Source: Flavobacterium noncentrifugens (GTDB lineage Bacteria; Bacteroidota; Bacteroidia; Flavobacteriales; Flavobacteriaceae). From it: a DNA stretch of 64,000 nucleotides. The notes beneath the pieces are model-generated. The model saw only the letters and a list, made by a program, of their open reading frames with translations. It was not told the DNA's origin and did no database searches. Both the position numbers and the translations under genes were made by a program. Shown piece by piece: positions 24,501-33,059 of this stretch (positions are counted from its first letter, which is position 1; every line of letters starts with the position of its first letter). Location: positions 124,001 to 188,000 of the forward strand of contig NZ_FNEZ01000007.1 of the NCBI RefSeq assembly GCF_900100375.1, given 5' to 3'.

Positions 24501-24888
24501 TTTTGACAATGTCACCCAGCAATACCACGACCTCCGAAATGACGGATTCGAAATCAACATACCTGCAGGAGCAACAAACGGAAGATTTTCACTCAGGTTT
24601 AAAGATCCTTCCGCGCTTGCAACCACAAATTTCAGCCTCAACAATGATGTGCTGGTTGCTTACGCGACAAACGACAATACGATCGTTATAAAAAACAACA
24701 ATACCGATGTAACCATAGAAACCGTCATGCTGTTCAACATGCTTGGCCAGTCGGTGAATCAGTGGAATGTCAAAAACGAATTACAAACCAAAATCAGTAT
24801 TCCTGTAACCAACCTAAGTTCCGGGACATACATTATCAAAGTGCACACAAATAAAGGGGAACTTTCCAAGAAAGTGACCATACGCTAA
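21511..24888 (+). CDS. T9SS-secreted protein with thrombospondin type 3 repeats and LamG domain
   Basis: A 1125-residue secreted protein. Signal peptide MKKITPNSKMTLLILSALFS is followed by many calcium-binding DxDxDG repeats of the thrombospondin type 3 kind (about residues 50-290), a LamG/jellyroll domain (about 300-460, KLFVEFDGRNDYGDGM onward), a long beta-rich region and a C-terminal T9SS type A sorting domain (about 1045-1125: VMLFNMLGQSVNQW ... SSGTYIIKVHTNKGELSKKV). It should be exported by the T9SS and attached to the surface; calcium is expected to rigidify the stalk. ATG 21511 is preferred to TTG 21505. A terminator shared with hisS lies at 24909. Confidence 0.9.
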   Translation: MKKITPNSKMTLLILSALFSLFINAQELHPALVTNSGNVISQKNTSPVLAEKDTDGDGIPDRNDLDDDNDGIPDAIEALSCGTGFSFCDSDNDGIPNSSDLDSDNDGIPDIEEAGFASYSNNKATIDPANWIDANANGLHDAIEAMLAAGTYHLPDTDNDGVKDFTDLDSDNDGLFDVDEAGERNGDGDRNGDGVGDGIDSDGDGILDVFDTLTGFGSVDRPLARKTSGNSKADYQKTDSDGDGIYDIATTLFSHLDTDNDGMINAVEDIDHDGILDIVDTDVTNAGSPRSLNNKLFVEFDGRNDYGDGMQLLSNLNQASMMGWIKLSRNSSEDVFVMGQENFNISLRSSNNQLAATANGTTILSSENLELNRWYHISAVYNANDPSAKLKLYLNGKEAVSSNNGALSGHLNTATAKFTFAKNPVADSNYFNGGIDEIRVFKTALTDDMIQKMVYQEIRKNGAAIRGEIIPKDIEGLSWSSLLAYYKMDTFQNDATSNLISENTTAAQDITAAHIYNVKNIRLQLAPMPFTTTRAGNLETSISPNSSVRASDANTYVWSIIKIKHNTQISANQTSLGMFIEPGVTVSIDNENKLQNTWYLKLDGKIDLKGKSQLVQTEFSELDATSTGYIEKDQSGQSNIYNYNYWCSPVGAVSPMGNNSGYNINAVMKDATNPESLKNITWTSTMNGAPTTPITVSSFWIFKFQNLNAYTANWSSVGSTGILHAGEGFSMKGSGALGAYQNYAFTGKPNNGDINVAVSSNTPNLCGNPYPSALDTDRFIADNVTSTTGAIYLWENYVTNNTHYQTDHQGGYATRSLVGGTPAMSPIGQNNSDSQFQTPGRYIPVGQAFFMVGISTAGDIKFRNTQRAFVKETNTASTNVFKNNASPSNSNIEDAAQADGFARIRIGFDTPDHYHRQLLIGFMDNLATDGIDTGYDAQSIDTQPTDLFFENRLNIQGVGAFNTDNSYPLMVKSSTGGISKFVLDKIENMDEQQPIYIFDNVTQQYHDLRNDGFEINIPAGATNGRFSLRFKDPSALATTNFSLNNDVLVAYATNDNTIVIKNNNTDVTIETVMLFNMLGQSVNQWNVKNELQTKISIPVTNLSSGTYIIKVHTNKGELSKKVTIR

Positions 24889-24908
24889 ACACCCTTTTGC
24901 CCCACAAA

Positions 24909-24938
24909 AGAAAAAAGCTTCCTGAACAGGGAAGCTTT
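24909..24938 (-). terminator. Terminator between convergent LamG gene and hisS
   Basis: Perfect 9-bp stem AAAGCTTCC (24914-24922) / GGAAGCTTT (24930-24938). The A-rich left side gives a good T run for hisS on the minus strand. Confidence 0.75.
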
Positions 24939-24960
24939 AGCATTTAATATAGGTATGATT

Positions 24961-26334
24961 TTATTTCTGAAGACTGCTTTGCAACGCGATGAAATCGACT
25001 TCAAATTGTTCGCCTGAAATGAGATCTTTCAATGCAAAAATGCCTTTCTCCATTTCGGTTTCCCCGGCGATTACCGCGAATTTAATACCGCGTTTGTCGG
25101 CGTGCTGAAATTGCTTTCCTACTTTGGCATTGTCAGGATACAATTCTACTTTCACTCCGGCTTTCCGCAACGAAGCAATCGCTTTCATTGCATACAATGC
25201 TTCTTTTTCACCATAATTGATAAATAAAGCTGTTGATGTAGAAGTTACTGTTTCGGGAAATAAATTCAATTCCTCAATGACCAGGTAAATGCGGTCAAGC
25301 CCGAATGAAATTCCCACACCGCTCATATTTTTAAGTCCGAAAATCCCGGTCAGATCGTCATATCTTCCGCCGCCACCGATAGATCCCATAGCAACGGATG
25401 CCGGCGGGGCGACTTCAAAAATAGCACCTGTATAATAATTAAGTCCGCGCGCTAAGGTCACATCCAAATCCAAAACAGATTTATCAAGTCCGAGATTTTG
25501 GATGCTGTCGCAGATGAAACGCAGTTCGGCTACCCCTTTTAAACCTTCTTCGGATGAAGCAAGCAATTCCGAAAGCTTGTCAATTTTTTCAGAGATTGTT
25601 CCGGTAAACTGAAACAACGGCTGTACTTTTTCAATCGCTTTCGCGGAAATTCCTTTTTCGGTCATTTCCTTTTTCACACCGTCTTCGCCAATTTTATCTA
25701 GTTTATCTAAAGCGACTGTGAAGTCAATCAGTTTATCCGAAGCGCCTATCACCTCAGCGATTCCGCTTAATATTTTACGGTTGTTGATCTTGATCGTAAC
25801 GCCTTCCAATCCAAGCTCAGAAAAAACCGAATCATACAATTGCACGAGTTCTACTTCCTGCCACAAGCTTGTCGACCCAACGACATCGGCATCACATTGG
25901 TAAAATTCGCGAAAGCGCCCTTTTTGCGGACGATCGGCACGCCAAACTGGCTGGATCTGGTATCTTTTGAACGGAAATTCGATTTCATTTTGGTGCTGTA
26001 CGACATATCTTGCGAATGGAACGGTTAAGTCGTAACGCAATGCTTTTTCTGAAATGTGCGATGTCAGTTTTAAGCTGTCTTTATTGTTCAGAAGGTTTTC
26101 ATCGGCTTTAGCCAGAAAATCACCGCTATTCAAAATCTTAAAAATCAACCGGTCGCCTTCTTCTCCATATTTTCCCATCAGCGTATCTGAATTCTCAAAC
26201 GACGGCGTTTCTATCGGCTGGAAGCCAAATTTTTCAAAATTGCTTTTGATGATTTGCATGATGTATTGCCTTTTCGCCACTTCTGCCGGTGAAAAATCCC
26301 TGGTTCCTTTTGGTATGCTTGGTTTTTGTGCCAT
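24961..26334 (-). CDS. hisS: Histidine--tRNA ligase
   Basis: Class II aminoacyl-tRNA synthetase for His, 457 residues. Seen: N-terminal IPKGTRDFSPAE, motif 2 region FREFYQCDADVVG, the His-specific LARGLNYYTGAIFEV, motif 3 GVGISFGLDRIYLVI and a C-terminal anticodon-binding domain. The ATG at 26334 gives MAQKPSIPKGTRDF, the expected start; 22 extra residues from an upstream ATG are not conserved in type. Confidence 0.96.
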   Translation of the reverse strand: MAQKPSIPKGTRDFSPAEVAKRQYIMQIIKSNFEKFGFQPIETPSFENSDTLMGKYGEEGDRLIFKILNSGDFLAKADENLLNNKDSLKLTSHISEKALRYDLTVPFARYVVQHQNEIEFPFKRYQIQPVWRADRPQKGRFREFYQCDADVVGSTSLWQEVELVQLYDSVFSELGLEGVTIKINNRKILSGIAEVIGASDKLIDFTVALDKLDKIGEDGVKKEMTEKGISAKAIEKVQPLFQFTGTISEKIDKLSELLASSEEGLKGVAELRFICDSIQNLGLDKSVLDLDVTLARGLNYYTGAIFEVAPPASVAMGSIGGGGRYDDLTGIFGLKNMSGVGISFGLDRIYLVIEELNLFPETVTSTSTALFINYGEKEALYAMKAIASLRKAGVKVELYPDNAKVGKQFQHADKRGIKFAVIAGETEMEKGIFALKDLISGEQFEVDFIALQSSLQK

Positions 26335-26388
26335 TTTAATTTCAGATTTTAATAACGATTTACAGCTTTTCAATTGTGCGTAAATCAA

Positions 26389-26424
26389 AATTCCCTGCAA
26401 ATATCTTATTTTTTGCAGGGAATT
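26389..26424 (-). terminator. Terminator of the glycoside hydrolase gene
   Basis: Perfect 13-bp stem AATTCCCTGCAAA (26389-26401) / TTTGCAGGGAATT (26412-26424); on the minus strand it is followed by a short T-rich stretch. Confidence 0.7.
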
Positions 26425-26452
26425 TAGTTGCTATTGTGAAAAACTTAAACTT

Positions 26453-29128
26453 TCACAATTTCGTCACGCGCAAATAATCGAGCATTGCCTGATTCACAGT
26501 GCCGTTCATATTTTCATTTGCCGGATCCAGCAACATGGTCAACACGTGTTTTCCTTTTTCAAGCTTTACTTTTACACTGTTGCTAAAACCCCAATTGCTC
26601 CATTCCTGCACGCCGCGTTGCGGGAAAACCAACGTTCCTAAGAAAGTGCCGTTTTCTTTTAAGCTTCTGATCGCACATTTGTTTTCGGTATTTGTTGGGC
26701 CGTTGCCGTTCGCGTATTTAAAATCGATCGCATAGGTTCCGCTTTCCGGGATTTCTACCGGAAAATTAATCGTTGCATTGTTTTCTTTCGACGTTTCTAC
26801 AAATCCGCTGCCCGAAAATCCTTTATAGGCGAGTGCCGATTTTGCTACGACGGTTTCAGCTTCTACAGTTACTCCAGTTTTTACACCAATCGAAACTGGC
26901 TCGCTGGCAAACGATTCCACTCCATTCGCATCAAAAGCAACGACCTGGTATTCTGCATAATTCTTGTCTTTGATCTTATAATTGTCGCCCGTGGTTTTAG
27001 CGCTGTACACGCCATTTCTGACAATATGGTAAAAAATATTTTCTGTTTTTTGCCATTTCAGGATATCGCCATCTGCCACAACCAATGGTGTCGCCGGTGA
27101 AAAATAATTTGCTGTTTTGTTAATTACAGCAGGCGCTTCCTTATTGTCAAGTTCAATCACCACGGTGTGCCTGCCTTTTGCCAGATAAGACATTTCGGGA
27201 TTCTTTTCTACTTTTCCGTCAACCATGAAATTCATGATTTTATTTCCGTAACCGTTGATCTTGATGTCCAGAATGAGGTCACGGTATTTAAAATTATTCA
27301 GCGTCCTTTCGCCTTCCAAAGTTTTCGGGACAAATGGTTTAAAGACAAGCTTGTCATCTTCAAAATTGAGCCCGAAGATAATTTTATGAACGATCCCAAG
27401 ATTTCCCGAAAGGCTCCAAAGCATGTTGCTGGAATTGATTTGTGTTCCCGCAAAATCGCCATTATCGGCAACGAAATTTTCTTTATTGGTCAGAAATAAA
27501 GCTGCCGGACGGTCAATGGCTGCAATCGATTCGATTACTGAAGCCTGGTTTCCTGCTTTTGCAGATGCCATCGCCCAATACGACTGTACAAAAGGCCAGA
27601 CAGCATTGTTGTGGTAAGGCGGAATGTCTGGGATTTGGGGATAAATGCAGGAAATTCCGTAAGCCGTTTGTGGTGTTTTCGAAATGATCGATTGTGTTTT
27701 TGCTTCATCGGCTATGCCAAATAAAACACACAACGCTTCGCCTAAAGCTTCGGCGCGCTTCGATACCATTTTATAATTTCTTCCGTAAATGAATTGTGCG
27801 TAATATCCTTTTTCGGGCATCCATAAATATTTGTTGATCCCGTCTTTGATCTGATCGGCGGATACTTTGTATTTTTCAATAGATGGCTCATCTTTTAGCA
27901 GTTTTGCCATTTTGTAAGCAATAACGTTGGCCTGATAGTGAACGGCGTTCGTACCCAGGTTTTCCGACTCAAAAATATCTGCCGGCTGCATCCATTTCGG
28001 ATACGTCTGCTCGCGCCAGTCCAGGAATGAAGATTCTCCGCGAACCAATCCGGTTTCTTTGTCATAAGCATTAATCCTGTCATCTCCAATTGAATTTTTG
28101 ATGATTTCATAAGAAGACGAAAGCCATTTTTTATCGCCGGTTGCTTTGTATACTTCCCACGCAGCAATGGCCCAGACCATTCTGTCGGTCGATGCCGGAT
28201 ACGCGCCTCCGGTTCCTGTATCCTGGATAATCCTTTTACTGGCACTGACTTTTTTCATCAAGCTGTTCATCGCCACTTTGGGTTGCAAATACGCCATCGA
28301 AAGGATGATGCTGTAGCTGATGTCACGCGTCCAGACGCCCGCCCATTCTTTTCCGGTCCTGAACGTGCTGTCGGGTTCTATGGCATTGACCATTTCTTCT
28401 AGCGACAGGTTGTAAATCGCGTTTGAAAGCACTTGCTCTGAATGATATTGTGGAAATGCCGTAATATTTTTAGATTTTTTCCACGAAGTAGCGGTTACTT
28501 TCTGGTCTTTTTTTGCGTTGAAAATTAGTGTGGTTTCATAAATTCCGTCTCCATCGGGATCTTTGAGTTCCAGTTCTGATTTTTGGTACAAATTGTCAAA
28601 ATCCCATGACAAAGGTGCAGCAGCTCCGGCAACATATACATGCTTAAAATCTTCTTTGAAAATCTTATCACCATTAAATGCCGTGTAATAGCCTTTTGAT
28701 TTCATTTCGCCCAAAACTTCCCTTAAATCCAAGCGGATTTTTAATTTGCTGTTCGGATTTAATTGGGTTTCTTTCGTTTTAGCAGACCCTTTTGAGGCTT
28801 CGCCAAATTTAATCACGCTAGTTTCTGAAACGCCATCGGACAGGTTGAAATAATGGTTCACGCCGGGTTTCATTTCGTTGTCCTTGCCGTTGATGCTGAA
28901 CTTGAATTCGATTTTAGAAGATACCGATTCGTTTTTCGGGCTTTGATAGTCTGAAGTAAGCTCAAATGCCGATTTGGCTTTCGCCGAAAATCTATCCTGC
29001 TTTACGCCATTTGCGAAAATCGTGTATTCGTTTGTTTTGTGAATGACAGCGCCACTCTGCGCCTGAAGTCCGCTTGCTGCGGCGAAACATGCCAGCAATG
29101 CAGAAATACGAAAAGAAATTGGTTTCAT
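26453..29128 (-). CDS. Secreted glycoside hydrolase, (alpha/alpha)6 barrel with CBM-like end
   Basis: An 891-residue secreted carbohydrate enzyme. Signal peptide covers residues 1-23 (MKPISFRISALLACFAAASG, then LQA). Next come an N-terminal beta domain, a catalytic (alpha/alpha)6 region resembling the MGH1-like/amylo-1,6-glucosidase-like group (GKEWAGVWTRDISYS near 275, GGAYPASTDRMVWAIAAW, PYHNNAVWPFVQSYWA), and a C-terminal beta-sandwich resembling CBM35 (AYKGFSGSGFVETSKENNAT to LDYLRVTKL). Substrate not readable; an alpha-glucan or N-glycan-like target is possible. Start at 29128 because the upstream ATG adds a non-signal extension. Single-gene transcript. Confidence 0.82.
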   Translation of the reverse strand: MKPISFRISALLACFAAASGLQAQSGAVIHKTNEYTIFANGVKQDRFSAKAKSAFELTSDYQSPKNESVSSKIEFKFSINGKDNEMKPGVNHYFNLSDGVSETSVIKFGEASKGSAKTKETQLNPNSKLKIRLDLREVLGEMKSKGYYTAFNGDKIFKEDFKHVYVAGAAAPLSWDFDNLYQKSELELKDPDGDGIYETTLIFNAKKDQKVTATSWKKSKNITAFPQYHSEQVLSNAIYNLSLEEMVNAIEPDSTFRTGKEWAGVWTRDISYSIILSMAYLQPKVAMNSLMKKVSASKRIIQDTGTGGAYPASTDRMVWAIAAWEVYKATGDKKWLSSSYEIIKNSIGDDRINAYDKETGLVRGESSFLDWREQTYPKWMQPADIFESENLGTNAVHYQANVIAYKMAKLLKDEPSIEKYKVSADQIKDGINKYLWMPEKGYYAQFIYGRNYKMVSKRAEALGEALCVLFGIADEAKTQSIISKTPQTAYGISCIYPQIPDIPPYHNNAVWPFVQSYWAMASAKAGNQASVIESIAAIDRPAALFLTNKENFVADNGDFAGTQINSSNMLWSLSGNLGIVHKIIFGLNFEDDKLVFKPFVPKTLEGERTLNNFKYRDLILDIKINGYGNKIMNFMVDGKVEKNPEMSYLAKGRHTVVIELDNKEAPAVINKTANYFSPATPLVVADGDILKWQKTENIFYHIVRNGVYSAKTTGDNYKIKDKNYAEYQVVAFDANGVESFASEPVSIGVKTGVTVEAETVVAKSALAYKGFSGSGFVETSKENNATINFPVEIPESGTYAIDFKYANGNGPTNTENKCAIRSLKENGTFLGTLVFPQRGVQEWSNWGFSNSVKVKLEKGKHVLTMLLDPANENMNGTVNQAMLDYLRVTKL

Positions 29129-29211
29129 TATGAATTGTATTTGAATTACAATAATACCACTTTTCGCCAAAAATTCCCGTTTTTTAAATGAAGTATTAAT
29201 CAATCGAAATT

Positions 29212-29225
29212 GCTACTTTAGTAGC
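29212..29225. promoter_or_regulatory. GCTACT-TT-AGTAGC inverted repeat upstream of the ABC permease gene
   Basis: A 6-bp perfect inverted repeat with a 2-bp spacer, containing TACTTTAG, a near-match to the -7 element, 15 nt before the ATG at 29240. It is either an operator over the promoter or a 5' leader hairpin. Confidence 0.4.
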
Positions 29226-29239
29226 ATTAAAAAAACAAC

Positions 29240-30481
29240 ATGTTTAAGCTGTTTAAAGAGAATGTCCGCATTGCAATGGGTTCGATCAGGACACAACTGC
29301 TGCGTACGATTTTAACTGTTTTTATTATCGGGCTCGGAATCTGGGCGCTCGTTGGAATTCTGACCTTTACGGCAGCACTTGAAAATACGCTTTCAACGGA
29401 TTTTGCTTCAATGGGTTCCAATACTTTTAACATTGAGCAATATGACATTTCGCAACAGATGGATGGTGGCAACCGCAAAAAGGCAGTCAACCCGATCATT
29501 TCGTATCCTGAAGCTGTCGGATTTAAACAGAAATACAAATACCCGTTTACGCATACTTCGCTTTCGTTTACAGCGACTACGAAAGCCGAAGCCAAATTCG
29601 AATCCAAAAAAACTGATCCAGATATTAGTGTTTTGGGGGTTGATGAATATTACATGATAAATTCAGGCTCTGAAGTCAACCTCGGGCGCAATTTCACGCC
29701 ATTCGACATTCAGAATAATGTGTCGGTTTGCATCGTTGGTTCTGATTTTGAAAAGGATTTATTGAAAGATGTAAACCCGATCGATAAGGTTATTTCGATT
29801 CGCGGCGCGAAATTCAAAGTCATCGGCGTATTGAAAGAAAAGGGTTCCACTTTCGGCAACAGCCAGGATTTGCGCGTTTTCATCCCGATACAAATTGCGC
29901 GTTCGTTGTTTACGGCACCAAACATCAACTACACCGTTAGCGTCATGATCGACAAGAAAGAATTACTCGACGAAGCGATTGACAATGCCAACAGCATGAT
30001 GCGGCGCGTGCGAAAACTAAGTCCGGTCAAGGAAAATAATTTCGGGATTTCGAGAAGCGACGACTTGATCAATAAAATCCTGAGCATTACGCAATATTTG
30101 GGAATGGCAGCCTGGGTTATTGGAATTATTACAATTTTCGGATCATCGATCGCTTTGATGAATATTATGCTGGTTTCGGTTACAGAAAGAACACGAGAAA
30201 TTGGCGTTCGGAAAGCGCTTGGCGCGAAAAAGACCACAATTGCCGTTCAGTTTTTTATTGAAACTTTAGTCATTGGACAACTCGGCGGATTGGTTGGGTT
30301 GATCTTAGGGATTTTAACCGGCTACGGAATTGCATCGTTGCTTAACTTTGCATTTGTGATTCCGTGGGGCGCCATTTTAGCGGCTTTTGTCACAACTTTT
30401 TTAGTAGCTGTGGTTTCAGGTTCATATCCGGCAGTTAAAGCGGCGCGGCTCGACCCTATTGAAGCGTTGCGGTATGAGTAG
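29240..30481 (+). CDS. ABC transporter permease (MacB/FtsX-like)
   Basis: A 413-residue MacB-type permease: N-terminal membrane helix (about 20-45), a large periplasmic MacB_PCD domain (about 50-280) and three C-terminal FtsX helices with the coupling segment TERTREIGVRKALGAKKTTI. Proteins of this type move substrates from the periplasm or envelope using a separate ATPase. No ABC ATPase gene is in this window, so the partner is unlinked. It is followed by a short heptamer tract rather than a clear terminator. Confidence 0.9.
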   Translation: MFKLFKENVRIAMGSIRTQLLRTILTVFIIGLGIWALVGILTFTAALENTLSTDFASMGSNTFNIEQYDISQQMDGGNRKKAVNPIISYPEAVGFKQKYKYPFTHTSLSFTATTKAEAKFESKKTDPDISVLGVDEYYMINSGSEVNLGRNFTPFDIQNNVSVCIVGSDFEKDLLKDVNPIDKVISIRGAKFKVIGVLKEKGSTFGNSQDLRVFIPIQIARSLFTAPNINYTVSVMIDKKELLDEAIDNANSMMRRVRKLSPVKENNFGISRSDDLINKILSITQYLGMAAWVIGIITIFGSSIALMNIMLVSVTERTREIGVRKALGAKKTTIAVQFFIETLVIGQLGGLVGLILGILTGYGIASLLNFAFVIPWGAILAAFVTTFLVAVVSGSYPAVKAARLDPIEALRYE

Positions 30482-30484
30482 TTG

Positions 30485-30513
30485 CTTTAGACTTTAGACT
30501 TTAGACTTTAGAC
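30485..30513. repeat. (CTTTAGA)4 heptamer tandem repeat
   Basis: Four exact 7-bp units (30485-30512) plus one base fill the 36-bp gap between the stop codons of convergent ABC permease and prmC genes. Confidence 0.85.
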
Positions 30514-30517
30514 AAAC

Positions 30518-31363
30518 TTACTTTCTCCCAAAAACCATCCGGTGATTTCCGTAAATGTCTTTTCGAAGCTCCATTTGCTGAAAATTTTTCTGTTCTAGTA
30601 GATCCATCATTTCCTTGCCGAGATACTGGTTGATCTCAAAATACAATTGCCCGTTTGGAGAAAGGTTTTTCTGTGCCAATTCCGCGATTTTACGATAAAA
30701 AATCAAGGCGTCGTCATCGTCAACAAACAAAGCAAGATGTGGTTCGTGCTCAAGGACATTTTGCCTGATCTCTTCTTTTTCAAGGTTTCTGACATACGGC
30801 GGATTCGAAACAATGATGTCAAATTGCTGTTCCAAATCCTCAGTTTTTAAAATGTCGTTGCGTAAAAAATCTACTTTTACTTCGTTGGTTTGGGCATTTT
30901 TTTGGGCTGTAGCCAATGCTTTTTCGGAAACATCAATTGCAGAAATATTGGCGGCAGGAAGATTTTTGGCCAACGAAATCGCAATGCAGCCACTTCCGGT
31001 TCCGATGTCAAGAATTTTTAAATTTCCGGATTTACAGTTGTTTGAAAGGATCCACTCGACCAATTCTTCGGTTTCAGGTCGCGGAATCAGGACATTTTCG
31101 TTGACCTCAAATTCGAGTCCGTAAAAATGCGTTTTGCCTAATATATATTGTATTGGAATGTATTGCTTTAATTTTTCGAGGATTTCATTCCATTCTGGAA
31201 TTTCGATTTCCGAGAATTGAGCTTCGGGGTTTAACGCCAGATCGATTCTTTTCCATTGCTTTTTATCTTCCAAAACCAGATAAAAAAAACTTTCTGCTTC
31301 GTCCAGATCGTAAATCGGCGCAAGCGTGTCAACAAAATGGTTCCTGTATTCGCGAATCCTCAT
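30518..31363 (-). CDS. prmC: Peptide chain release factor N(5)-glutamine methyltransferase
   Basis: Methylates the GGQ glutamine of RF1 and RF2. 281 residues: an N-terminal helical domain (1-80) and a Rossmann methyltransferase domain with IPRPETEELVEWIL, SAM-binding DIGTGSGCIAISLA (about 115-128) and the catalytic NPPY (SNPPYVRNLE). Nine bases downstream of the GNAT gene stop on the same strand, so they form an operon; an AT-rich heptamer-like stretch lies at the junction. Confidence 0.94.
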   Translation of the reverse strand: MRIREYRNHFVDTLAPIYDLDEAESFFYLVLEDKKQWKRIDLALNPEAQFSEIEIPEWNEILEKLKQYIPIQYILGKTHFYGLEFEVNENVLIPRPETEELVEWILSNNCKSGNLKILDIGTGSGCIAISLAKNLPAANISAIDVSEKALATAQKNAQTNEVKVDFLRNDILKTEDLEQQFDIIVSNPPYVRNLEKEEIRQNVLEHEPHLALFVDDDDALIFYRKIAELAQKNLSPNGQLYFEINQYLGKEMMDLLEQKNFQQMELRKDIYGNHRMVFGRK

Positions 31364-31372
31364 TATGAATTA

Positions 31373-31852
31373 TTAATTATCAATTGCTTTGATCATCCAA
31401 ACGGGACAGGAAGTGTGTCCTGTATTTCCAAGCGGCCCGCAAAGGTATTCAAAACCCGACTTCTTATACAGTTTTTGTGCGGCTTTCATATTTGGCATGG
31501 TTTCGAGATAACATTTTTTATAGCTGGAATCTTTCGCAAACTGTAAGCACTTTTGGATCATTTTTTCTCCCAATCCGAGCCCGCGGGTTTCGGGAAGAAA
31601 ATACATTTTCTGGAGTTCGCACGTTTCAGGTTCTTTATCTAACGACCCGATTCCGGCACCACCGAGGATTTTTCCATCTTGTTCTATAACAAAATAAGCA
31701 GCATTCGGAACGTTATAGGTTTCGAACATTTCGTCAAGCTGCGGATCGGCATACGCAGTTCCAATTTTTGGAACTTCAAGTTCGATCAACACTTTTCGGA
31801 TGACTTCAGCGATTTGCGGATTGTCGTTTGGCTGGATTTCCCGAATAGTCAT
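31373..31852 (-). CDS. GNAT family N-acetyltransferase
   Basis: 159-residue acetyltransferase fold. The acetyl-CoA pyrophosphate loop is RGLGLGEK (about residues 96-103), preceded by the beta-4 strand LQKMYFLPE. Substrate unknown. It precedes prmC by 9 nt, so co-transcription is likely. The start lies against an exact heptamer tract (31853-31880) and the GC-rich palindromic element at 31887. Confidence 0.86.
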   Translation of the reverse strand: MTIREIQPNDNPQIAEVIRKVLIELEVPKIGTAYADPQLDEMFETYNVPNAAYFVIEQDGKILGGAGIGSLDKEPETCELQKMYFLPETRGLGLGEKMIQKCLQFAKDSSYKKCYLETMPNMKAAQKLYKKSGFEYLCGPLGNTGHTSCPVWMIKAIDN

Positions 31853-31880
31853 ATTAATTGTTAACTATTAATTATTTAAT
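31853..31880. repeat. Heptamer tract upstream of the GNAT gene
   Basis: ATTAATT / GTTAACT / ATTAATT / ATTTAAT: four 7-bp units in register, touching the GNAT start codon. Confidence 0.65.
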
Positions 31881-31886
31881 CGAACT

Positions 31887-31970
31887 GCCCTAGCCCGGAT
31901 GGAAGCGGCATCCTTTTGTGCAATGCAATGGAACAAAAGATACAGCGGACAGGCGGAACAGCTCCTGAAC
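31887..31970 (+). repeat. Palindromic intergenic element, copy 4
   Basis: Reads ...CCCTAGCCCGGATGG, AGCGGCATCCTTTTGT, a 12-nt loop, ACAAAAGATACAGCGGACAG, ...AGCTCCTGAA. ATC(C)TTTTGT pairs with ACAAAAGAT. The flanks AGCGGCATCC and GATACAGCGG are shared with copies 2 and 5. It occupies most of the divergent region between GNAT and ribD. Confidence 0.75.
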
Positions 31971-32003
31971 AAATTTACCTTTTAATTCCTGATTTTAAAA
32001 ATG

Positions 32004-32011
32004 TATTTTTG
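32004..32011 (+). promoter_or_regulatory. -7 element placing the ribD ATG at or next to +1
   Basis: TATTTTTG matches TAnnTTTG and ends 4 nt before the ATG at 32016, so the transcript would be leaderless or nearly so. No clear -33 element. Confidence 0.45.
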
Positions 32012-32015
32012 TGGA

Positions 32016-33059
32016 ATGAAGACGCACGACCTTTATATGAAACGCTGTATTGAACTCGCGAAAAACGGTTTGGGAACGACCTATCCGAACCCATTAGTGG
32101 GCAGCGTGATCGTATGTGACGGCAAAATTATTGGCGAAGGCTGGCACAAAAAATCAGGTGAAGCGCATGCCGAAGTCCATGCCGTGAATTCGGTTAAAGA
32201 CAAATCGCTGCTTAAAAAATCTACGATTTATGTGAGTTTGGAACCGTGCAGCCATTTTGGGAAAACGCCGCCGTGCTGTGATTTGATCATTGCGAATGGA
32301 ATTCCGAATGTGGTTGTTGGAACGGTCGATCCGAATGAAAAAGTGGCCGGAAACGGCATTAAGAAATTGCTTGAAGCCGGCAAAAATGTAACGGTTGGCG
32401 TTTTGGAAAACGAATGCCAGGAACTGAATAAACGGTTTTTTACGTTTCACAATAAAAAGCGTCCGTATGTGATCTTGAAATGGGCCGAAAGTTTGGACGG
32501 ATTTATTGCGCCATCGTCAAAACTGGAACAAAAACCGGTTTGGATTTCGAACGTCTATTCGCGCCAGCTGGTGCACAAATGGCGATCGGAAGAGCAGGCG
32601 ATTTTGGTTGGCACGCAAACGGTGATTGATGACAATCCGAAACTTGATGTTAGGGATTGGACAGGAAACAGTCCGGTTCGCGTGGTTTTGGATTCCAAAA
32701 ACAGGATTCCGAACGACCGCCATGTTTTTGACAACCAGCTCAAAACGATTATTATTTGTTCGGAAAAGTTTTCTGGCGACAAAGAAAATGTTATATTTGA
32801 GGTTATCGATTTTACAAAAAATGCAGTCGTGCAGGTTTTGGATGTTTTGTACAAACATCAAATCCAGTCGGTCATTATTGAAGGCGGAAGGCATACTTTG
32901 CAGACTTTCATCGACTCTAGTTTATGGGATGAAGCGCGGGTTTTTAAAGGAAATATTGTTTTAAACGATGGCATTTCGGCTCCGGTTTTACATTTTAAAA
33001 AAGTCGGCAGGCAAACGATAGGCGAAGACGAACTTTTAATTTTTTCAAACCATGATTAA
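32016..33059 (+). CDS. ribD: Bifunctional riboflavin biosynthesis deaminase/reductase RibD
   Basis: Two steps of riboflavin synthesis: deamination then reduction of the pyrimidine intermediate. 347 residues. N-terminal cytidine-deaminase-like domain with the zinc motifs HAEVHAV and PCSHFGKTPPCC, preceded by TTYPNPLVGSVIV; C-terminal NADPH reductase domain with GTQTVIDDNPKL and IIEGGRHTLQTF. The ATG at 32016 gives KTHDLYMKRCIELAKNG, aligning with the family start; an ATG at 32001 lies in the promoter. Its end overlaps the HAD gene by 8 nt. Confidence 0.95.
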   Translation: MKTHDLYMKRCIELAKNGLGTTYPNPLVGSVIVCDGKIIGEGWHKKSGEAHAEVHAVNSVKDKSLLKKSTIYVSLEPCSHFGKTPPCCDLIIANGIPNVVVGTVDPNEKVAGNGIKKLLEAGKNVTVGVLENECQELNKRFFTFHNKKRPYVILKWAESLDGFIAPSSKLEQKPVWISNVYSRQLVHKWRSEEQAILVGTQTVIDDNPKLDVRDWTGNSPVRVVLDSKNRIPNDRHVFDNQLKTIIICSEKFSGDKENVIFEVIDFTKNAVVQVLDVLYKHQIQSVIIEGGRHTLQTFIDSSLWDEARVFKGNIVLNDGISAPVLHFKKVGRQTIGEDELLIFSNHD

